Of a stretch of 53,869 nt of DNA, positions 8,842-17,177 are shown piece by piece (position 1 is the first letter of the stretch; each line of letters opens with the position of its first letter). The position numbers and the translations under genes were made by a program. The notes below the pieces were generated by a model. That model saw only the letters and a list, made by a program, of their open reading frames with translations. It was not told the origin of the DNA and ran no database searches. The stretch is from positions 1 to 53,869 of the forward strand of contig JAPKAX010000003.1 of NCBI GenBank assembly GCA_028825025.1, given 5' to 3'. Origin of the DNA: Rhodospirillales bacterium (GTDB lineage Bacteria > Pseudomonadota > Alphaproteobacteria > Rhodospirillales > Casp-alpha2).

Positions 8842-9866
8842 TAAGCATTTTCAACCTTTTGCGTTTGATCCACTGAAATGGTTCCTTCCAGAACCGCCAT
8901 AATTTCATTCAAGCTGGCCAGCGCAATCAAGCCCGGCTCTTTACCCCGAACATTGCCTTGGCCGATGGGGCTAACTAAGCGGGCGATTTGATCCACCGAC
9001 AAGCCATCGTCTATATCGAACCTTCTGCGGAACCTTGCACCTTTAGATTTTGATCCAATAAGACCAACGAAATTCAGGGCCTCGTTTTTAAGGAGTGCGA
9101 TGCAAAGCCTGTAATCCAGCGCATGAGAATACGTCATCACCAATACGGCAGCAGCTCGGCTATCCAATTGAGCCGCGTGGGCGGGTGGATATTCCATCAA
9201 AACCGGATATATATTTGGCGCAATAGGGACCAAATCCAACTCATTTTGGCGCTCGTCAACAATGGTTAAACGGATAGGCAATTGAGCTGCAATAGCGGCA
9301 AAAGCCCGGGCCACGTGCCCAGCACCATAAATCACAACGGAGTGGCGCTCGTCGATTAATGATTGAATATGAATGCCATCGGATTCATTTAAATTATCCG
9401 AAACCTCGACCCTGTTCACCACGGGCGCTTGATCTGGATTGTTCCAAGGCATAACAACAAAGCCTGCTTGGTTCTGCTGTGTGCAATTTTCAGCATCGGC
9501 CAACCAATTGACAGATGTGTTATCAATGGGCTCGAACACAACTTCCATACCCCCACCGCAGCATTGCCCCATGTCTGGCCCCAGCATAAATTTTTCATAG
9601 ACCCGGCTCCACGAGCGACGCCCAGCCAACATATCGTGGGCTGCGGCTTCAACAACCCGCTCGACCTCGCCGCCTCCCAATGTCCCCAATAGTTGATCTG
9701 GGCGAACATAAATCCAAGAGCCTTTATCACGTGGCGTTGAGCCATAATGTTTAACAACAAACACCATCACGCCTTTTTCCCTTAGGTTCGATGTGGCAAG
9801 CGCCGCCCGGATCCAGTCGTTAGGACCAAGCGCGTGGGCGGCATAAAGGGCTGTGGGCGAAGTCAT
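8841..9866 (-). CDS. xdhC: Xanthine dehydrogenase accessory protein
   Basis: XdhC binds molybdopterin cofactor, promotes its sulfuration and inserts it into XdhB; it is not part of the mature enzyme. At 341 residues it shows the N-terminal XdhC/CoxI motif KHYGSTPRDKGSWIYV and LLGTLGGGEVE, the Cys-containing MGQCCGGGMEVVFE, and the C-terminal Rossmann-like part VVIYGAGHVARAFAAIAAQLP, VMTYSHALDYRL, LNFVGLIGSKSKGARFRRR and VSPIGQGNVRGKEPGLIALAS. Its start overlaps the xdhB stop in ATGA, and its stop overlaps the guaD start, showing tight translational coupling. Confidence 0.93.
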   Translation of the reverse strand: MTSPTALYAAHALGPNDWIRAALATSNLREKGVMVFVVKHYGSTPRDKGSWIYVRPDQLLGTLGGGEVERVVEAAAHDMLAGRRSWSRVYEKFMLGPDMGQCCGGGMEVVFEPIDNTSVNWLADAENCTQQNQAGFVVMPWNNPDQAPVVNRVEVSDNLNESDGIHIQSLIDERHSVVIYGAGHVARAFAAIAAQLPIRLTIVDERQNELDLVPIAPNIYPVLMEYPPAHAAQLDSRAAAVLVMTYSHALDYRLCIALLKNEALNFVGLIGSKSKGARFRRRFDIDDGLSVDQIARLVSPIGQGNVRGKEPGLIALASLNEIMAVLEGTISVDQTQKVENA

Positions 9867-12193
9867 TTTATTTTAGCTTTCATTTTGGCTGCAGCCATCA
9901 AAATACGTTCAGGTGTTGCAGGTGCATCTAACTCAGGCACGGATTTATAATCATCCAAGCTAGAGAGTGCATCAGATATGGCGTAAAAAACTGACATTGC
10001 CAACATTAACGGTGGCTCGCCCACGGCTTTTGATCGGTGAATGGTCGCTTCCACATTGCGGCCCTTTTCCCATAGATTAACGTTCATGCGTTCAGGGCGG
10101 TCGCCACAGGTGGGGATTTTATATGTTGAAGGCGCGTGGGTCCGAAGTTTACCGGAGTCATCCCACCACAACTCTTCTGTCGTTAACCAGCCCATACCTT
10201 GAATAAAGCCACCTTCAATTTGGCCAATATCAATGGCGGGGTTCAACGATTGCCCCACATCATGAAGTACATCAACGCCCAGTACTCGGCTTTCACCGGT
10301 TAGCGTATCGATGGCAACTTCAGAGACGGATGCCCCATAAGCAAAATAATAGAACGGACGACCCGATGCGGTTTCTCGGTTATATTCGATTTTTGGAGTT
10401 CGATAGAACCCAGTTGAAGAGAGTTGCACCCGGTTCATGTAAGCTTGTTTGACCAAATCATCAAAGCTGACAACTTGATTTCCAATCCGCACTTGATTGC
10501 GGGTAAACTCAACATCGGCTTCTTCGACTTTATACTGATTACAAGCAAAGGCGATCAAACGGCGCTTGATGGTCCGAGCTGCTGTCATTGCAGCCATGCC
10601 GTTCATATCAGTTCCAGATGAAGCGGCAGTGGCTGACGTGTTTGGGACTTTTGCCGTATTGGTGGCGGTTATTTTTATGCGGTCCACATCGCATTGAAAT
10701 TCTTCGGCAACGATTTGCGCTACTTTTAAAAACAAACCTTGGCCCATTTCTGTGCCGCCATGGTTCAGCGATATGGAGCCATCTTTATATACGTGGATTA
10801 ATGCGCCCGCTTGGTTGAGGAACGTTGTGGTGAACGAAATGCCAAACTTAACCGGTGTCAACGCTAACCCACGTTTGATTATCGGGCTGGTTTTATTAAA
10901 TTCGGTTATGGCTTCACGACGTTTGCGATAATCAGAAGAGACTTCCAGCTCTTCAATCATTTCAGGTAAAACAAAATCTTCGACCTGCATATGATACGGC
11001 GTTATATCGCGCCTAGCACCGCCGTAGAAATTGGCTTTCCGCACATCTAAGGTGTCTTTACGGACAGAGCGGGCAACATCTTCGATCATCCGTTCACCAA
11101 TCATCATGCCCTGTGGCCCACCAAATCCCCGGAAAGCTGTGTTTGATACTGTATCGGTGCGCATGCGTTTGCACAAAATGCGGACCTGATCCAAATAATA
11201 GCTGTTGTCTATATGGAACATGGCGCGATCGCTGATCGCATCGGATAGATCTTTTGAGCATCCACACCGGGTTGCCATTTCAACATCAGCAGCTTGAATG
11301 CGGCCTTCGTCATCAAAACCCACGGACCATTTACCAGCCAATTCATGGCGCTTACCAGTTAGGGTCATGTCGTCATCACGGTCCAAACGGCATTTTGCTG
11401 CGCGCCCGGTTTTAACCGCAACCAATGCGGCCAACGCGGCCCATTGTGCTGCTTGGCTTTCTTTGCCGCCAAAGGCACCGCCCATGCGCCGAACCTCAAC
11501 CGTCACCGCATTGGCCGGGCGATCCAAAACTTGGGCTACATTAAATTGCACTTCCGATGGGTGCTGGGTTGAGCAATGAATAACAACGTCACCATCTTCC
11601 TGAGGCACCGCCATAGAGACCTGACCTTCTAAATAAAAGTGATCTTGACCGCCAATTTCCATCTGCCCCGAAATTTGGTTTGGAGCCGCTTTAACACCCG
11701 CTTCCGCATCGCCCCGCTGCATTACATGATCAGTACTAATCAGGTAATCTTTTTCTAAAGCCTGTTCGATGGTTAAAATCGGTTCTTCAGAATTGCACTC
11801 AATAACACCTAATTTCACTGCGGCTTGTGCTTGTAAAAACGTTTTCGCCGCAACAGCAAAAACCGGCTGACCGTAGAACTTAATTTCATCACCTTCTAAT
11901 ACCGGATCATCCCCCGAATGGGTTGGGCTGACATCATTGAGGCCTGGAATATCGTCAACGGTAAGCACGCACACAACACCCGAAGCAGAACGCACAGCTT
12001 CTAAATTAACTGAGGTTATGTTCCCAAATGCCGCGTCGGCATGGCCTGTGGCGATGTGCAAAGTGCCGAAAGGTTCTGGGATATCATCCACATAAATCGC
12101 TTGTCCGGTGACGTGTTTTGTGGCGCTATCGTGTTCCAACGATTGCGCAACACCGCCCCTAATTTTCTCTTTTTGTAACGCTTGATTACTCAT
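9863..12193 (-). CDS. xdhB: Xanthine dehydrogenase, molybdopterin-binding subunit
   Basis: The large catalytic subunit (776 residues) oxidises hypoxanthine/xanthine to urate at the Mo centre. It carries TGQAIYVDDIPEP at the N-terminus, the Mo-binding GGAFGGKES, AFRGFGGPQG, the glycine-rich GGTEMGQGL and, near the C-terminus, GEPPLMLAMS with the catalytic Glu. ATG 12193 (MSNQALQKEK) is preferred to a TTG two codons upstream and has a strong purine-rich site. It overlaps the xdhA stop by eight bases and xdhC by four. Electrons pass through the Fe-S/FAD subunit XdhA. Confidence 0.95.
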   Translation of the reverse strand: MSNQALQKEKIRGGVAQSLEHDSATKHVTGQAIYVDDIPEPFGTLHIATGHADAAFGNITSVNLEAVRSASGVVCVLTVDDIPGLNDVSPTHSGDDPVLEGDEIKFYGQPVFAVAAKTFLQAQAAVKLGVIECNSEEPILTIEQALEKDYLISTDHVMQRGDAEAGVKAAPNQISGQMEIGGQDHFYLEGQVSMAVPQEDGDVVIHCSTQHPSEVQFNVAQVLDRPANAVTVEVRRMGGAFGGKESQAAQWAALAALVAVKTGRAAKCRLDRDDDMTLTGKRHELAGKWSVGFDDEGRIQAADVEMATRCGCSKDLSDAISDRAMFHIDNSYYLDQVRILCKRMRTDTVSNTAFRGFGGPQGMMIGERMIEDVARSVRKDTLDVRKANFYGGARRDITPYHMQVEDFVLPEMIEELEVSSDYRKRREAITEFNKTSPIIKRGLALTPVKFGISFTTTFLNQAGALIHVYKDGSISLNHGGTEMGQGLFLKVAQIVAEEFQCDVDRIKITATNTAKVPNTSATAASSGTDMNGMAAMTAARTIKRRLIAFACNQYKVEEADVEFTRNQVRIGNQVVSFDDLVKQAYMNRVQLSSTGFYRTPKIEYNRETASGRPFYYFAYGASVSEVAIDTLTGESRVLGVDVLHDVGQSLNPAIDIGQIEGGFIQGMGWLTTEELWWDDSGKLRTHAPSTYKIPTCGDRPERMNVNLWEKGRNVEATIHRSKAVGEPPLMLAMSVFYAISDALSSLDDYKSVPELDAPATPERILMAAAKMKAKIK

Positions 12194-13685
12194 ATCCAAG
12201 CCCCCCTAAGGCGCTACGATTGGCGAGTTCTAATGGAATTGTGGGGTTTTGCATTTCTAAATAAAACCGTTCCAACAAATTGCGCGCAGCCAAGGATCGA
12301 TATTGCGCGCTGGCCCGCATGTCAGACATCGGGGCAAAATCGTTATCAAGGCCAGTTTGAGCTAATTCTATCGTTTTAATATTCCACGGCCTGCCTATCA
12401 GCGCCACTTCGCACGCTGAAGCCCGGGCCGGGGTTCCGGCCATGCCACCAAAGGCAACGCGGGCTGAGGTAACGATACCCGCTTCAATGCACAAGTTAAA
12501 CGCACCCAATACAGCTGAAATGTCTTGATCAAAGCGTTTGGTGACTTTGTAACACCGAAATGTATCCACATCGCGAGGAACCAATACCCGGCTTACAAAC
12601 TCACTGGGCTGTATGTCTTGTTTGCCGTATTCAATAAAGAAATCTTCCAACGGAACTTCGCGTTCACCTTGGGCACTGCGCAATACAACAGACGCGCCCA
12701 TAGCAATCAACGCTGGGGGCATGTCACCAATTGGTGAGCCATTAGCAATATTGCCGCCGATGGTGCCGCTGTTGCGCACTTGGAGCGATCCAATGCGGCG
12801 AATCAATTCACCTAAGCTTGGGGATATGTCAGATAATACAGCATGGGCATTGGAATAGGTAACACAGGCGCCGATATCTAAATGGGTGTCGGTGGCGCGG
12901 ATTGATTTCAAATCTGTCACATCGGCCAATGAAATAATTGGGTTTAGGCGCTTGCCCATTTTGGTCACCCAAAGCCCCACATCCGTAGCCCCGGCAACCA
13001 GCGTTACATCAGGGTGATCAGTCAAACAAGTAGCCAATTGTTCGGGTGTTTTGGGGGCCATGTAAAGACCTGATTTAGCCTCGACCTTTAAGGCCGCCGT
13101 ATCTTTTGACCATGCAATCAACTGCGCTTGGGCGTCCTGAATTCTGCTTTGCCACACCTCATCAACTGGCGTTGCACATGCCACTTCAGCCGCGTCAATG
13201 ATTGGGCCGTATCCAGTGCATCGGCATAAGTTGCCCGCCAGCGCATCGTCAATGGCTTGGCGGTTTTTTATCCCACCGTTTAAATGCTTGGCTCCGCCAT
13301 TCAAATGTAATGTCAGCAAAGACATAATTATGCCCGGCGTACAAAACCCACATTGTGATCCGTGCAAATCGACCATTGCTTGTTGAACGGGGTGCAGCGT
13401 CCCATCAGCCACGGATTCTACCGTCAAAATTTGTTTGCCATCTAAGGAGGGCAGGAAAAGGATGCAGGAATTCACAGAACTGTAAACGATTTTGCCGTCA
13501 ACCACGTCACCCACAACCAGCGTACACGCCCCACAATCGCCTTCTGAGCAGCCTTCTTTGGTGCCTTTTAAGCAGGCTTGGTCGCGCAAATATTGCAATA
13601 CGGTTTGGTTGCTATCTTCAACGCTGATTTCCATCAGCGTCCAGCCAAGTAAAAATCGAACGCGGCTTCGAGTTTTACTGCTCAT
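12186..13685 (-). CDS. xdhA: Xanthine dehydrogenase, iron-sulfur/FAD subunit
   Basis: The small subunit (499 residues) fuses a plant-type 2Fe-2S domain, an all-helical 2Fe-2S domain and a FAD domain. The first cluster has Cys46, Cys51 and Cys54 in GCSEGDCGACTLVVG; the second uses QCGFCTPG and NLCRCTGY. The FAD domain shows LVAGATDVGLWV, RNSGTIGGNIANGSPIGDMPP and the C-terminal substrate-side GGMAGTPARA. Length and domain order match alphaproteobacterial XdhA, with XdhB and XdhC as separate polypeptides. It follows uraH by 24 bases on the same strand, so xanthine oxidation and 5-hydroxyisourate hydrolysis share one operon. Confidence 0.95.
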   Translation of the reverse strand: MSSKTRSRVRFLLGWTLMEISVEDSNQTVLQYLRDQACLKGTKEGCSEGDCGACTLVVGDVVDGKIVYSSVNSCILFLPSLDGKQILTVESVADGTLHPVQQAMVDLHGSQCGFCTPGIIMSLLTLHLNGGAKHLNGGIKNRQAIDDALAGNLCRCTGYGPIIDAAEVACATPVDEVWQSRIQDAQAQLIAWSKDTAALKVEAKSGLYMAPKTPEQLATCLTDHPDVTLVAGATDVGLWVTKMGKRLNPIISLADVTDLKSIRATDTHLDIGACVTYSNAHAVLSDISPSLGELIRRIGSLQVRNSGTIGGNIANGSPIGDMPPALIAMGASVVLRSAQGEREVPLEDFFIEYGKQDIQPSEFVSRVLVPRDVDTFRCYKVTKRFDQDISAVLGAFNLCIEAGIVTSARVAFGGMAGTPARASACEVALIGRPWNIKTIELAQTGLDNDFAPMSDMRASAQYRSLAARNLLERFYLEMQNPTIPLELANRSALGGLGYE

Positions 13686-13709
13686 TTTATGCTTTTCTCA
13701 CTTTTCAAA

Positions 13710-14063
13710 TCAGCTACCACGATAGGTCGAATAACTATACGGCGAAACCAGTAACGGTACATGATAATTTTGATTTGCATCAAATATCGAAAACCGCAAC
13801 GGGATTTTGTCTAAAAATGGTGGGTCAGAAAGCTCAGTTCCACGTGCCTTAAAATAACCAGCGACTTGGAAGACCAACTCATAAGTCCCAACAACAACGG
13901 CGTCGCCTTCTAATAAAGCCTCATCGGTTCGACCATCAGAATTGGTTTTGCCTGAGCTGAGTTGATATCGTGCCTCGCCCTCGAATCGAAATAACGCCCA
14001 CGACACCCCTTCGGCAGGGCCGCCAGCAACGGTATCTAAAACATGCGTACTCAAACGGCCCAT
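13710..14063 (-). CDS. uraH: 5-Hydroxyisourate hydrolase (transthyretin-related protein)
   Basis: This small (117-residue) homotetrameric enzyme hydrolyses 5-hydroxyisourate, the PuuD product, to OHCU. The N-terminus MGRLSTHVLDTVAGGPAEGV has the catalytic His of the STHVLD motif. The C-terminus ends in the diagnostic YRGS, and the interior shows YHVPLLVSPYSYSTY. ATG 14063 has GGGAG well placed upstream; an ATG further out would add seven unlike residues. It is the first gene of the uraH-xdhABC-guaD operon and faces away from puuE-uraD, so the two following enzymes share a control region with it. Confidence 0.93.
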   Translation of the reverse strand: MGRLSTHVLDTVAGGPAEGVSWALFRFEGEARYQLSSGKTNSDGRTDEALLEGDAVVVGTYELVFQVAGYFKARGTELSDPPFLDKIPLRFSIFDANQNYHVPLLVSPYSYSTYRGS

Positions 14064-14283
14064 TTTATTCTCCCCTGTTAACACTGATCTAATGTCTTAT
14101 ATATATCGGTTTTTGTGTGAAGTTATTGTTGCCTATTATTATGTTTTCTTCGGCTTATGTAGAGTGGGGACAGCCCAAGAACACCTTCAATTTATTTTTG
14201 ATAATAATTCTCTATTCATCCTTATATTTCAGGTAATATATCCTAATAGGAATATTCAAACGGTCAAAGAAAGAAGCGCACAG
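14064..14283. promoter_or_regulatory. Divergent control region between uraH and puuE
   Basis: A 220-bp AT-rich spacer must hold promoters for both arms of the urate locus. A short inverted repeat TCCTAATAGGA (14241-14251), flanked by ATAT on both sides, lies about 33 bases before the puuE start and could be an operator or part of a -10 region. I see no riboswitch-like structure. Assignment as a regulatory region follows from gene orientation only. Confidence 0.4.
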
Positions 14284-15201
14284 ATGGCAAATAACACCGA
14301 TTATCCCCGTGATTTAATTGGGTATGGCCCAACGCCGCCCACCGTCAATTGGCCGGGTGGGGCCAAATTAGCGTTGCAGTTTGTGGTCAATTATGAAGAA
14401 GGCGGCGAAAATTGCGTTTTGCATGGTGATGACGCATCAGAAGCGTTTTTATCTGAAATCATTGGCGCGGATTCATGGCAAGGTGAGCGCCATTTGAGCA
14501 TGGAGTCGATTTATGAATACGGAAGCCGAGTTGGAATATGGCGGCTTTTGAAGCTGTTTGCCAAAAAAGACATCCCGCTGACCTTATTTGCCGTCGCCAT
14601 GGCATTGGAGCGCAACCCCGCCGTAGCCGACGCCGCCATGGAAGCCGGGCATGAAATTTGTAGCCACGGTCATCGCTGGATCAATTATCGCGATGTGCCG
14701 GAAGATGTTGAACGCCAGCATTTGCAACAAGCGGTCGAGATCATAACCCGCTTAACCAGTCAACGACCGTTGGGATGGTACACCGGACGCACAGGTATGA
14801 ACACGCGCCGCTTGGTTGCCGAAGAAGGTGGCTTTTTGTATGACGCAGACGATTACAACGATGACCTGCCCTTTTGGACAACAGCCGTCGGTAAACCGCA
14901 TTTAGTTGTTCCCTATACGCTAGATGCCAACGACATGCGCTTTGCCAGCCCCCAAGGCTTTAATTCTGGCGATCAATTTTACACGTATTTAAAAGACAGC
15001 TTCGATGCCTTATATGAAGAAGGGGCGGAAACACCGCGCATGATGTCGGTTGGATTGCATTGTCGGTTGGTTGGGCGTCCGGGGCGAATAAAAGCCTTAG
15101 AACGGTTTATGGATTACGCGCAAAGTTTCCCAGATGTTTGGTTTTGCCGCCGGATTGATATTGCCAACCATTGGCGCAAACATCACCCGGCACAGGGATA
15201 A
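14284..15201 (+). CDS. puuE: Cofactor-independent allantoinase, polysaccharide-deacetylase family
   Basis: PuuE hydrolyses allantoin to allantoate. It is about 305 residues long and belongs to the carbohydrate esterase 4 (NodB) fold rather than the amidohydrolase allantoinases. Family landmarks are YPRDLIGYGPTPP, QFVVNYEEGGENCVLHGD, YGSRVGIWRLL, GHEICSHGHRWINY, GWYTGRTGMNTRRLV and YDADDYNDDLPFW. The start MANNTDYPRD is chosen by family length; an upstream in-frame ATG would add 64 hydrophobic, non-homologous residues. It is followed by uraD nine bases later, and the two run divergently from uraH-xdhABC. Confidence 0.93.
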   Translation: MANNTDYPRDLIGYGPTPPTVNWPGGAKLALQFVVNYEEGGENCVLHGDDASEAFLSEIIGADSWQGERHLSMESIYEYGSRVGIWRLLKLFAKKDIPLTLFAVAMALERNPAVADAAMEAGHEICSHGHRWINYRDVPEDVERQHLQQAVEIITRLTSQRPLGWYTGRTGMNTRRLVAEEGGFLYDADDYNDDLPFWTTAVGKPHLVVPYTLDANDMRFASPQGFNSGDQFYTYLKDSFDALYEEGAETPRMMSVGLHCRLVGRPGRIKALERFMDYAQSFPDVWFCRRIDIANHWRKHHPAQG

Positions 15202-15209
15202 TCAACACA

Positions 15210-15725
15210 ATGCCCCCCTTTAAAACACAAACGCCAACTGATTTAAGCCGTGAACACTTCATCGATGTTTTTGGCGGTGTTTACGAGCACTCCGAATGGA
15301 TAGCCGAGCAAGCATGGGACACTGGCTTAGACTCGCACCACAATTCAATCGAAGGATTGCACCGCATCCTAAAAGCAATTGTGGATGAAGCAGGCCACGC
15401 GCCCCAGTTGGCTTTATTGAGAGCTCATCCCGATTTGGCCGGAAAATTAACGGTTAGCGGCGAACTGACGAAAGAATCGACCGGCGAGCAAGTCAGCGCC
15501 GGGCTGGATCAATGCAGCGAGCAAGAGTTTAAGGCCTTTCAATCGAATAATACCAAGTACAAAGAAAAGTTTGGTTTCCCCTATATATTCGCCGTAAAAG
15601 GTCGTAATCGGGCTGAAATATTGGAAAACTTTAGCCAACGCGTTGATTTAGACGTCGCCGATGAATTTGAAGTGGCCGTCTCACACGTTCATCAAATTGC
15701 CTTACTTCGATTATCTGATCTTTAA
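15210..15725 (+). CDS. uraD: 2-oxo-4-hydroxy-4-carboxy-5-ureidoimidazoline (OHCU) decarboxylase
   Basis: UraD decarboxylates OHCU to (S)-allantoin, the step between UraH and PuuE. The all-helical 171-residue protein has the catalytic His in LLRAHPDLAGK, then the substrate-binding KFGFPYIFAVKGRNR and the C-terminal EFEVAVSHVHQIALLRL. The start MPPFKTQTP lies nine bases after the puuE stop; family homology starts shortly afterwards at LSREHFIDVFGG. Coupled to puuE, it completes urate to allantoate conversion within one compact locus. Confidence 0.93.
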   Translation: MPPFKTQTPTDLSREHFIDVFGGVYEHSEWIAEQAWDTGLDSHHNSIEGLHRILKAIVDEAGHAPQLALLRAHPDLAGKLTVSGELTKESTGEQVSAGLDQCSEQEFKAFQSNNTKYKEKFGFPYIFAVKGRNRAEILENFSQRVDLDVADEFEVAVSHVHQIALLRLSDL

Positions 15726-15823
15726 ATTCACGCCTTAAAAACAACAACAAGCGTTTGTAACTGACGGGTAAAGGCGGTTATGATCTGGCACCTTTTTGAA
15801 TATATAAAATACAAGGACATCCC

Positions 15824-16576
15824 ATGACAGGACAACGTTTCGAGAATCAATCAGCAATCATCACTGGCGGCGCACGCGGCATCGGCTTAGCTATCGCTCA
15901 GCGCTTAGAATCAGAAGGTGCACGTGTTTCCTTATGGGAAATCGACCCGGCAGCCGTTGAGGAAGCCCGCTCTACCTTTAAAAACCCAGATAATGTTCAC
16001 AGCTGCACCGTAAACGTTGGCGACCCCGCATCCGTTGCCACTGCTGGTAAAAAAACCATCGCGGATTTAGGCAAAATTGACGTTATGGTCAACAGCGCAG
16101 GCGTTGCAGGCGCAAACGCATTGGTTAAAGAGTACGATGTTGAGGAATGGCAAAAAGTCATCGACATTAACTTGAACGGCGTTTTCTATTGCTGCCGCGC
16201 ATTAGTTAGTCACATGGAAGACAATGGTTATGGCCGGATCGTCAACATTGCATCGATTGCCGGAAAAGAAGGCAACCCAACTGCCAGCGCATATAGCGCA
16301 TCGAAAGCAGGCGTCATTGGCTTAACCAAATCATTGGGTAAAGAAACCGCGCTCAGTGGCGTTACGGTCAATTGCATCACACCCGCCGCAGTTAAAACAG
16401 CTATTTTCGATCAAATCAGCCAAAAGCACATTGACTTCATGCTGTCCAAAATCCCCATGAGCCGATTTGGTAAAGTGGAAGAAATGGCAAGTTTGGTTGC
16501 TTGGTTAGCATCAGAAGAATGCAGCTTCAGCACGGGCGGCGTTTTTGATATTTCAGGTGGTCGCGCAACTTACTAA
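15824..16576 (+). CDS. Short-chain dehydrogenase/reductase, FabG-like
   Basis: A 250-residue classical SDR. The NAD(P)-binding motif TGGARGIG is near the N-terminus, NSAGVAG (NNAG-type) is in the middle, and the catalytic Ser in NIASIAG and Tyr/Lys in YSASKAG are all present. The C-terminus STGGVFDISGGRATY is family-typical. The substrate cannot be told from sequence. It stands alone on the plus strand, preceded by AAGGAC, convergent with the gntK end of the sugar-acid operon and about 100 bp after uraD. A role with the neighbouring sugar-acid genes is more likely than one in urate breakdown. Confidence 0.88.
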   Translation: MTGQRFENQSAIITGGARGIGLAIAQRLESEGARVSLWEIDPAAVEEARSTFKNPDNVHSCTVNVGDPASVATAGKKTIADLGKIDVMVNSAGVAGANALVKEYDVEEWQKVIDINLNGVFYCCRALVSHMEDNGYGRIVNIASIAGKEGNPTASAYSASKAGVIGLTKSLGKETALSGVTVNCITPAAVKTAIFDQISQKHIDFMLSKIPMSRFGKVEEMASLVAWLASEECSFSTGGVFDISGGRATY

Positions 16577-16649
16577 TCTTTCGCGCAGTCAGGAAAAGAA
16601 AATCCCGAGCAAACCTAGTTTGCGAAAAATAATATGGATGGGGGTTTCT

Positions 16650-17177
16650 TTAACCCTCGTCCAAACTTATTAAGACTTCCGTTACCAGAACATCTGGTGA
16701 CGACGAAATATCAATATAGATTGCTTGCTCTTCCTCATCCGGCTCTTCCAGCGTTGCGAACTGGCTGGTTAATAATCCCGGTGGCATATAGTGGTTTTCA
16801 CGCTGCTGCATCCGGCCTTCAATCAGCTCGAAGGATCCGTTTAAATAAACAAACCGGATTGGCCCCCCAAGACCATAGTCGCCCCGCAACCGGTCCCGGT
16901 ATTTTCGTTTTAGGGCCGAGCACGACAACACTCCACCTTCCCCAGCTTCAACCCACTCGGCGATTGTGTTAGCCATCACCGTCAACCACGGCTCCCGGTC
17001 CTCATCGTTTAAAGGCGTGCCAGAGCGCATCTTTTCAACGTTTATAGCAGAATGAAAGGTATCGCCTTCGGCGTATCTGATGTTTAACTTCTCGGCAATG
17101 TTTTGCCCAACTGTGGATTTACCACAGCCACTAACGCCCATAAAGACCAGAACTTCAGCTAACTTTTGATCGTTCAT
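16650..17177 (-). CDS. gntK: Gluconokinase
   Basis: A small P-loop kinase (175 residues) that phosphorylates D-gluconate to 6-phosphogluconate. The Walker A is GVSGCGKST near residue 15, followed by AEGDTFHSAINVEKMRSGTPLNDEDREPWL, which is highly diagnostic of GntK, and CSALKRKYRDRLRGD and RENHYMPPGLLTSQFATLEEP. The start ATG overlaps the gnd stop by one base (TAATG); an upstream alternative adds four residues. It is the last gene of the GntR-controlled operon and provides the substrate for Gnd immediately upstream. Confidence 0.93.
   Translation of the reverse strand: MNDQKLAEVLVFMGVSGCGKSTVGQNIAEKLNIRYAEGDTFHSAINVEKMRSGTPLNDEDREPWLTVMANTIAEWVEAGEGGVLSCSALKRKYRDRLRGDYGLGGPIRFVYLNGSFELIEGRMQQRENHYMPPGLLTSQFATLEEPDEEEQAIYIDISSSPDVLVTEVLISLDEG

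Noticed and set aside
14092-14283. Hydrophobic N-terminal extension (signal or membrane anchor) of PuuE
   Set aside because: The 64 extra residues have no family counterpart; PuuE is cytoplasmic and homology begins at MANNTDYPRD.
14064-14283. Purine riboswitch upstream of uraH/xdh or puuE
   Set aside because: I could not find the conserved three-way junction with its two kissing loops; the spacer is AT-rich with only a short dyad.
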